A stretch of 36,260 nucleotides of DNA, taken from assembly GCA_903899845.1 (NCBI GenBank), contig CAIUKV010000205.1:1-36260 (forward strand). Direction: 5' to 3'. The notes below the pieces were generated by a model. The model was not told the DNA's origin. It made no database searches and saw nothing but the letters and a program-made list of their open reading frames with translations. The DNA comes from an uncultured Actinomycetes bacterium (GTDB taxonomy: Bacteria > Actinomycetota > Acidimicrobiia > IMCC26256 > PALSA-555). Of this stretch, positions 30,522 through 36,260 are shown in pieces (positions within the stretch are counted from its first letter, which is position 1; each line of letters opens with the position of its first letter). The translations under genes and the position numbers were made by a program.

Positions 30522-31564
30522 TCGATCACCCCGGGGATGCGGATGAAGTCGGCGTAGAAGAGACCGAGCCCGAGGGCGACGCACGCGCCGGCGAAGAGCC
30601 AGAGCCGCACGATGACGGTCGTCTCCGGCCAGCCCCCGACCTCGAAGTGGTGATGGATCGGAGCCATGCGCAGGACCCGCCGGCCGAACCCGCGGAACGA
30701 GACGATCTGGGCGATGACGCTGAGCGTCTCGGCGACGTACAGCCCGCCGAGGATCGGCAGGAGGAGCATCGTCCCGCCCAGGAGCGCGAGGCCGGCCATG
30801 GCGCCGCCGATCGCGAGCGACCCGGTGTCCCCCATGAAGATCTGGGCCGGCGCGGCGTTCCACCAGAGGAAACCCCCGCACGCGCCCGCCATCGCCGCCG
30901 CGACCACGGCGAGGTCGATGGCGAGCGCCGCCTCGATGCCGTAGATGTCGGGGTGGCGGAACTGCCAGAAGCCGATGATCGTGAACGCGAAGAACACCAG
31001 GGTGGCCGAGCCCGCGGCGAGCCCGTCCATGCCGTCGGTGAGGTTGACCGCGTTCGAGGTGCCGTACACGATCAGGACCGCGATCACGAACCAGCCGACG
31101 TTGGTGATGTCGGCGAGCTCGGGCCGCGTGTACGACAGACGGGTCGGGACGTGGACCCACTCGATCGCGAGGTACGCGAACACCACGGCGACCGCGAGCT
31201 GGCCCGCCGTCTTGCCCCGCTTGCGCAGGCCGAGGTTCCGGCCACGTCGGATCCCGAGGTAGTCGTCGACGAAGCCCACGGCGGCCAGGCCGAGGATGAG
31301 GCCGATCATGAGGATCCCGGTGCGGGCGAACTTCAGGTCCTCGGCACGGACGTGCGCGACCAGGTACCCGATCACCGCGCCGCCGACGAGCGCGATGCCA
31401 CCCATGGTCGGCGTGCCCGCCTTGGCCACGTGCGGATGGGCGAAGGGCCCGTCGTCACGGATCTGCTGCCCGATCCCCCGCGCCCGCAGCATCCGGATCA
31501 GGAACGGCGTGGCGGCGAGGGTCGCGGCGAACGCGACCGAGGCGGCCATCAGGACGGCGATCAC
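30518..31564 (-). CDS. mraY: Phospho-N-acetylmuramoyl-pentapeptide transferase
   Basis: A 348-residue polytopic enzyme (about ten helices) making lipid I from UDP-MurNAc-pentapeptide and undecaprenyl phosphate. Key blocks: AGTPTMGGIALVGG, VGFVDDYLGIRR (the Asp-Asp pair), NAVNLTDGMDGLAAG, IFMGDTGSLAIGG and MAPIHHHFEVGGWPE (the HHH loop). The GTG start overlaps the murF stop as GTGA, and the end overlaps murD the same way. Confidence 0.98.
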   Translation of the reverse strand: MIAVLMAASVAFAATLAATPFLIRMLRARGIGQQIRDDGPFAHPHVAKAGTPTMGGIALVGGAVIGYLVAHVRAEDLKFARTGILMIGLILGLAAVGFVDDYLGIRRGRNLGLRKRGKTAGQLAVAVVFAYLAIEWVHVPTRLSYTRPELADITNVGWFVIAVLIVYGTSNAVNLTDGMDGLAAGSATLVFFAFTIIGFWQFRHPDIYGIEAALAIDLAVVAAAMAGACGGFLWWNAAPAQIFMGDTGSLAIGGAMAGLALLGGTMLLLPILGGLYVAETLSVIAQIVSFRGFGRRVLRMAPIHHHFEVGGWPETTVIVRLWLFAGACVALGLGLFYADFIRIPGVIE

Positions 31565-33030
31565 GACCGGGACTCCCCCACCGGTGCGGCCCTGCGGTCG
31601 TCGGCCGGAGCGCCGGCCCGATCGCGGGCCGGAGCGTCGGCCCGATCGCCGGCCGGATCGCCGGCCCGGTCCTGCGCCAGGGCCTCGGCCACCACCTCGA
31701 GCCCGACCGCTCGGCTCGCCTTCACCAGCACGACGTCGCCCGGCGCGATCCGACCCTGCAGCGCGGCGAGGGCGGCGTCACGGTCGGCGACGTGCAGCAC
31801 CGTGACTCCCGCCCGCTCGGCCGCCGCCGCGGTCGCCGCGCTGTGCGGGCCCACGGCCACGAGGAGGTGGACGCCGGTCGCGCCCACCGCCGTCCCGACC
31901 CCGGCGTGCGCGGACTCCGCGTGCTCGCCCAGCTCGAGCATGTCGCCGAGCACCGCGACGCGCCGGCCGGAGGCCGGGAGGCCGGCGAGGGCGTCGAGCG
32001 CGGCGTGGGTGGACTCCGGGTTGGCGTTGTAGGCGTCGTTGAGCACCACCACGCCCCCGGGTGAGGTCGCCAGGTGCATCCGCCACGCCGCAGTCTCGGC
32101 TCTGGCCAGGCCCGCGGTCACGTCGGCGGGCGTGGCCCCGAGCACCAGCGCGACGGTGGCCGCCATCGCGGCGTTCTGGGCCTGGTGCGCACCCCGGACC
32201 GCGAGCGCCACCGCGAGGACGCCCCACGGCGTCTCCAGGGTGAACCGGGACCGCAGGTCGTCGCCCACCACGAGGTCGCGCAGGCGCACGTCGGCGTCGG
32301 GGCCCGTCCCGACGGTCAGGATGCGAGCCCCGGTCCGCGCCGCGAGCGCGGGGGCGGTGGGGTCGTCGGCGTTGAGCACCGCGGTGCCGTCGGTCGGGAG
32401 CGCCTCGACCAGCTCGCCCTTGGTCGCGAGGATCCCCGCGGGCCCACCCAGGAACTCGGCGTGGGAGAGGCCGATGCGGGTCACGACGCCGATGCGGGGC
32501 CGGGCGATCGCGCACAGCTCGGCGATGTTGCCGGGGAACCGGCATCCCATCTCGGCGACCACGACGTCGGCACCGGGCGGCGCGTGGAGGAGCGTGAGCG
32601 GGAGGCCGGCCTCGTTGTTGAACGACCCGATGCTGGCGTGCACGGTGCGTGCCGCGCCGAGGGCGGCGGCGGTGAGGTCCTTGGTCGAGGTCTTGCCGAC
32701 GCTCCCGGTGATCCCCACGACGGTGAGATCGGTCCGCGCCGCGCGCGCGTGGGCGGCGGCCCGCCCGAGCGCGGCCAACGGGTCGTCGACGACGACGAGC
32801 GCCATCCCCGCCGGGTGCTCGGTGGCCCGCGCGACGAGCGCCACCCGCGCCCCCCGGGCGAAGGCGTCGCCGACGAAGTCATGGCCGTCACGCGCTCCCT
32901 GCAACGCGACGAACGCCGCGCCGGGCTCGAGGATGCGGCTGTCGATCGCGTACCCGGTCACGGGTGCGTCGGGGTCGCCCACGACCACCCCGCCGACCGC
33001 GGCGGCCAACCCGGCGGCGGTGGTGGTCAC
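31561..33030 (-). CDS. murF: UDP-MurNAc-tripeptide--D-alanyl-D-alanine ligase
   Basis: A 489-residue Mur ligase adding D-Ala-D-Ala. N-terminal GYAIDSRILEPGAAFVAL, the ATP loop GITGSVGKTSTKD, SFNNEAGLPLTLL, EMGCRFPGNIAEL, NDAYNANPESTHAALDAL, GDMLELGEHAESAH and VLVKASRAVGLEVV fit MurF closely. The last 35-38 residues are an Asp/Arg/Ala/Pro tail with repeats such as DRAGDPAG and DRADAPAR, outside the normal fold, encoded by a GC-rich repeat at about 31606-31677. GTG start with GTGA overlap to murE. Confidence 0.97.
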   Translation of the reverse strand: MTTTAAGLAAAVGGVVVGDPDAPVTGYAIDSRILEPGAAFVALQGARDGHDFVGDAFARGARVALVARATEHPAGMALVVVDDPLAALGRAAAHARAARTDLTVVGITGSVGKTSTKDLTAAALGAARTVHASIGSFNNEAGLPLTLLHAPPGADVVVAEMGCRFPGNIAELCAIARPRIGVVTRIGLSHAEFLGGPAGILATKGELVEALPTDGTAVLNADDPTAPALAARTGARILTVGTGPDADVRLRDLVVGDDLRSRFTLETPWGVLAVALAVRGAHQAQNAAMAATVALVLGATPADVTAGLARAETAAWRMHLATSPGGVVVLNDAYNANPESTHAALDALAGLPASGRRVAVLGDMLELGEHAESAHAGVGTAVGATGVHLLVAVGPHSAATAAAAERAGVTVLHVADRDAALAALQGRIAPGDVVLVKASRAVGLEVVAEALAQDRAGDPAGDRADAPARDRAGAPADDRRAAPVGESRS

Positions 33031-34514
33031 GTCCGGCCCTCCAGGAGCGCCCCCACCACGACCCGGTCGTCGAAGGCGACCGTCACGCCGCCCGCGGTCT
33101 GGCCGGTCTCGTGGCCCTTGCCCGCCACGAGCACGACGTCGCCGGGCGCGGCCCAGTCCAGCGCCGCCGCGATTGCCGCCCGGCGGTCGAGCACGATCAC
33201 GGGCTCGGCGCCGGCGGCGCTGACCCCGGCGGCGGCCGCGGCCGCGATCGCGGCCGGGTCCTCGGAGCGGGGGTTGTCCGAGGTCACGAGCACGAGGTCG
33301 GCCGCGGCCGCGGCCGCGCCCATCGGTCCCCGCTTGTCACGGTCGCGGTCACCCCCGCACCCGAAGACGACGGCGAGGCGCCCCGACCCGGCCAGCGCCC
33401 GCGCCGACGCCACCGCCTGGGTGAGCGCGTCGGGCGTGTGGGCGTAGTCGACCAGCACGGTGAAGGGCAGGTCCGCCCCCACCCGCTCGAAGCGCCCGGG
33501 CACCGGCGGCGCCGCCGCCAGGCCCGCCGCCACCACGTCGAGGGGCACGTCGACGGCACGGGCGGTGGCCGCCGCGGCGAGGGCGTTCCACACGTTGTGC
33601 GGCCCCGGCAGCGGGAGCACCACCGCGGTGCGCTCGCCGGCCCGGCGGTCGTGGAGCACGAACTCGGTCGCCGTCGCTCGGACCGCGACGTCGGTCGCGA
33701 CGACGTCGGCGGCACGGTCGGCGCGTGCGTAGGTGACGACGGGGACGCCGGCCGCCGCGGCCCGGCGCGCGATCTCACGACCGTGGACGTCGTCGACGTT
33801 GGTCACGGCGGTGCCGCAGCGCTCGGGGTCGAACAGCCGCGCCTTGGCCTCGAAGTACGCCTCCATGGTGCCGTGGAAGTCGAGGTGGTCACGCGAGAGG
33901 TTGGTGAAGCACGCCGCCGTGAACCAGGTGCCGTCGACCCGGTGCTGGGCGAGGCCGTGGGACGACACCTCCATCGCGACCGTGGTGACCCCGTCGGCCC
34001 GCATCCGGACGAGGAGCGCCTGGAGGTCGGGCGCCTCCGGCGTGGTGACCCCGGTGGCGACGACGGCACCACCGCTGCGTGCGCCGGTCGTGCCGATGAT
34101 CCCGGCGCGCTCACCCCCCGCGCCGACCACGGCCTGCAACAGGTAGGTGGTCGTGGTCTTGCCGTTGGTCCCGGTCACCCCCAGGCAGCGCAGCGCGCGC
34201 GACGGATCACCCGCCGCGCGGGCCGCCATCGGGCCGAGCGCCACGCGCACGGCCGGCACCTGCGCCTCGACCACCCCGAGCCCGAGCGGGCGCTCGACCA
34301 GCAGGGCCACCGCCCCGGCCGCGACCGCAGCCGGCGCGAACGTGTGGCCGTCGACCCGCTCCCCCGGGATGCAGGCGAAGCACGCGCCCGGCCCGACCCG
34401 GCGGCTGTCGGACTCGACCGCGCGCACGTCGACGGCCGGATCGCCCGTGATCGTCAGCGGGGCGATCCCGTCGAGCAGGTCGAGGAGGAGCACGCCGGCC
34501 GAGCCTTCCGTCAC
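33027..34514 (-). CDS. murE: UDP-MurNAc-dipeptide--meso-diaminopimelate ligase
   Basis: A 495-residue Mur ligase adding the third amino acid. N-terminal DSRRVGPGACFACIPGERVDGHTF, the ATP loop GVTGTNGKTTTTYLL, EVSSHGLAQHRVDG, NLSRDHLDFHGTMEAYFEAKARLF (carbamylated Lys), DYAHTPDAL, FGCGGDRDRDKRGPMG and the DNPRSEDP motif. DNPR is the meso-diaminopimelate recognition motif, so the wall is predicted to be of the meso-DAP type. The GTG start overlaps the ftsI stop as GTGA. Confidence 0.97.
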   Translation of the reverse strand: MTEGSAGVLLLDLLDGIAPLTITGDPAVDVRAVESDSRRVGPGACFACIPGERVDGHTFAPAAVAAGAVALLVERPLGLGVVEAQVPAVRVALGPMAARAAGDPSRALRCLGVTGTNGKTTTTYLLQAVVGAGGERAGIIGTTGARSGGAVVATGVTTPEAPDLQALLVRMRADGVTTVAMEVSSHGLAQHRVDGTWFTAACFTNLSRDHLDFHGTMEAYFEAKARLFDPERCGTAVTNVDDVHGREIARRAAAAGVPVVTYARADRAADVVATDVAVRATATEFVLHDRRAGERTAVVLPLPGPHNVWNALAAAATARAVDVPLDVVAAGLAAAPPVPGRFERVGADLPFTVLVDYAHTPDALTQAVASARALAGSGRLAVVFGCGGDRDRDKRGPMGAAAAAADLVLVTSDNPRSEDPAAIAAAAAAGVSAAGAEPVIVLDRRAAIAAALDWAAPGDVVLVAGKGHETGQTAGGVTVAFDDRVVVGALLEGRT

Positions 34515-36260
34515 GGGAGCGGCCTCAGGGTACCGGTGGAGCCGGGGACCCGTTCGACGGCCAGGGCGTGCTGCATGACGCGGGAGAACACCGGTGCGGC
34601 CGCCGAGCCCCCCGAGTGCAGACCGGCCTCGTCGAGCACGACGATCGCGGCGAGGCGGGGCGATTCGACCGGCGCGAACCCGGCGAACGAGACGACGTAC
34701 TTGTAGGGCGGACGCTCGTAGGGCGGCTTGCGGGCGGTGCCGGTCTTGCCCCCGACCGTGTAGCCGGGCACGGCGGCCCGGAACCCGGTCCCGGACTGGA
34801 CCACCGTGGCGAGCATCTCGCGCAGCTGGGCGGCGGTGGTGCTCGAGACCACCCGGCGCCCCACACCGGTCGGCAGCTCGGCGCGGTGCCCGTCGGCGTC
34901 GATGGTCGCCGCGATGAGGCGGGGCGGGCGGGCCACGCCGTCGTTGGCGAGGGTCGCGTAGACCTCGAGCATCTGCAGGGCGGTGACGGCGAGGCCGTTG
35001 CCGATCGGGATCGACGCCAGGCTGGTGTCGTTGTACTGGCTGAACGGCAGCAGGATCCCCGGCGCCTCACCGGGGAACCCGATCCCCGTCGTCGCGCCGA
35101 AGCCGAAGTTGCGCAGCGCGGCGTCGAGCCGGGCGCCCCCGAGCTTGCGCGCGGTCAGGATCGTCCCCACGTTGGACGACACCCGGAGGACGTCGGTGAT
35201 CGACAGCACCGGCCCGTGCGGCTCCACGTCGGCGAACTCGGTGCCGTCGACGGTGATCGCGCTCGGCACCGCGAGCTCGGTCTCGGGCGTGACCAGGCCC
35301 GCCTCGAGCGCGGCCGCCATCGTCACCACCTTGTTGGTGGATCCGGGCTCGAACACGTCGGTCACCGGTCGGTTGCGCTGGGTCGACGGCGCCGGGCGGG
35401 CCGTCTCGGTCGCGGTCTCCCCGTCGACGGTGGCCATGGCCAGGACGTCGCCGGTGCGGACGTCGATCACGATGGCCATCCCGCCCTTGGCGTCGGTGCT
35501 CGCGACCTGCTCGACCAGCGCCCGCTCGGTCTCCCACTGGATCGACCGGTCGAGCGTGAGCACGAGGTCCACACCACGGCGCGCGTCGGTCACGGTGCGG
35601 GCGGTGCCGGGGAGCTCGGTGCCGGTCGGGTCGCGCTCCACGGCGAGGCGACCCGGTCGCCCGGCCAGCGTCCCCTCGAGCGCCTGCTCCACCCCGCTGA
35701 GGCCGTTGTTGTCGAGGCCCACGAAGCCGAGCACCGGCGCGGCGAGCTCACCGGCCGGGTAGTAGCGCTTCGGCTCGGACAGGAATCCAACGCCGGGGAG
35801 CCGCAGCGCACGCACGGCGTCGGCCACGTCGGGCTCGACCTTGCGGGCCACGTAGGCGAAGGCCGAGTTCGGCTGCGCGAGCTTGACCCGGAGGGCGATC
35901 TCGTCGACCCCGACGATCGGCGCGAGCCGGGCGGCGTACTCCGCGGGCGAGCGGACCACCCGAGGATCGGCGTAGATGGTCGGGCGCTCGATCGAGAGCG
36001 CGAGGTCGTACCCGTTTCGGTCGAAGATCGCACCCCGTTCGGCGGCGACGGGGACGGTCTGGCGGCGCTGCCCCTCGCCCATCGCGGCAAGACGGGCGCC
36101 GTCGCGGGTCTGGAGGTCGGCGACGCGGACGGTCAGGACGCTGAAGACGACCGCGACCGCGACGAGGATCGCGATCAGCCGCCGCCGGGCGCTGCCGGCC
36201 GCCGGGCGCCAGGCCGTCGGCGACCCGGGACGCCCCGGTCCGGCCGGCGCGGCCGGCGCG
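34511..36260 (-). CDS. ftsI: Septal peptidoglycan transpeptidase FtsI (PBP3-type, N-terminus cut by window edge)
   Basis: A class B penicillin-binding protein partnering FtsW; about 583 residues are visible. The frame stays open to base 36260 with no start codon, so the beginning lies outside. Visible parts are a Pro/Gly/Ala-rich cytoplasmic segment, RRR, one transmembrane helix (about 36135-36180), the dimerisation domain starting VAAERGAIFDRNGYDLA, and the transpeptidase with STNK (Ser codon at 35339-35341), SSN in VLRVSSNVGT and KTGTARK. It is probably preceded by ftsL, rsmH and mraZ outside the window, as is usual. Confidence 0.96.
   Translation of the reverse strand, partial: APAAPAGPGRPGSPTAWRPAAGSARRRLIAILVAVAVVFSVLTVRVADLQTRDGARLAAMGEGQRRQTVPVAAERGAIFDRNGYDLALSIERPTIYADPRVVRSPAEYAARLAPIVGVDEIALRVKLAQPNSAFAYVARKVEPDVADAVRALRLPGVGFLSEPKRYYPAGELAAPVLGFVGLDNNGLSGVEQALEGTLAGRPGRLAVERDPTGTELPGTARTVTDARRGVDLVLTLDRSIQWETERALVEQVASTDAKGGMAIVIDVRTGDVLAMATVDGETATETARPAPSTQRNRPVTDVFEPGSTNKVVTMAAALEAGLVTPETELAVPSAITVDGTEFADVEPHGPVLSITDVLRVSSNVGTILTARKLGGARLDAALRNFGFGATTGIGFPGEAPGILLPFSQYNDTSLASIPIGNGLAVTALQMLEVYATLANDGVARPPRLIAATIDADGHRAELPTGVGRRVVSSTTAAQLREMLATVVQSGTGFRAAVPGYTVGGKTGTARKPPYERPPYKYVVSFAGFAPVESPRLAAIVVLDEAGLHSGGSAAAPVFSRVMQHALAVERVPGSTGTLRPLP

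Noticed and set aside
36080-36082. An ftsI start at the ATG at 36082
   Set aside because: The transmembrane helix and cytoplasmic segment lie upstream in the same frame, so this Met is internal.

Overview
The window looks like a chromosomal stretch of a very high-GC actinobacterium. The evidence is consistent across genes: a mycobacterial-type phosphatidylinositol mannoside (PIM) block (thrS-HIT-pgsA-patA-pimA), a mycothiol ligase (mshC), an F420 reductase (npdG), SepF/DivIVA-type division genes, and a long type II-like IleS. The exact class cannot be fixed from sequence alone; Acidimicrobiia is my guess. Nearly all genes are housekeeping. I found no phage, insertion sequence, CRISPR array, tRNA or rRNA, and no clear sign of recent transfer.

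Layout. (1) 1-6098, minus strand: thrS, a HIT hydrolase, a small membrane protein, then pgsA, patA and pimA, which make and decorate phosphatidylinositol. (2) 6184-8036, minus: npdG and mshC, joined by a GTGA overlap. (3) 8062-11547, minus: dnaE. (4) 11618-13270: a divergent pair, an alkaline-phosphatase-superfamily phosphodiesterase (minus) and an Rrf2-type regulator (plus). (5) 13356-15559, minus: a DksA/TraR-like protein with a histone-like tail, lspA and rluD. (6) 15762-18887, plus: ileS, convergent with the next block. (7) 18959-36260, minus: a compact division and cell wall (dcw) cluster in the order ftsI (cut by the right edge), murE, murF, mraY, murD, ftsW, murG, murC, murB, ftsQ, ftsZ, pgeF, yggS, sepF, yggT, divIVA. 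It covers cytoplasmic precursor synthesis, lipid I and II formation, septal polymerisation, and the Z-ring with its membrane anchor and polar scaffold.

Expression signals. In the dcw cluster six consecutive junctions from ftsI to murG are 4-nt GTGA stop/start overlaps, so translation is probably coupled. Genes that look like transcription-unit heads mostly lack a Shine-Dalgarno sequence. Instead they carry a TANNNT-like -10 hexamer ending 6-8 nt before the start codon, the layout expected for leaderless mRNAs.

Oddities. Short tandem repeats sit at many gene junctions (16-bp x 11 before pgsA, 12-bp x 5, 10-bp x 2, 7-bp x 5, 23-bp x 2) and also inside coding regions (MurG, the DksA-like tail, the MurF tail, the FtsZ linker). 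The most unusual are the in-frame repeat inside MurG and a 23-bp duplication of the ftsQ start that creates an 8-codon upstream ORF. No gap exceeds 300 bases; the largest are 2727-2994, 15560-15761 and 23493-23649. I do not see a convincing new multi-gene system here.
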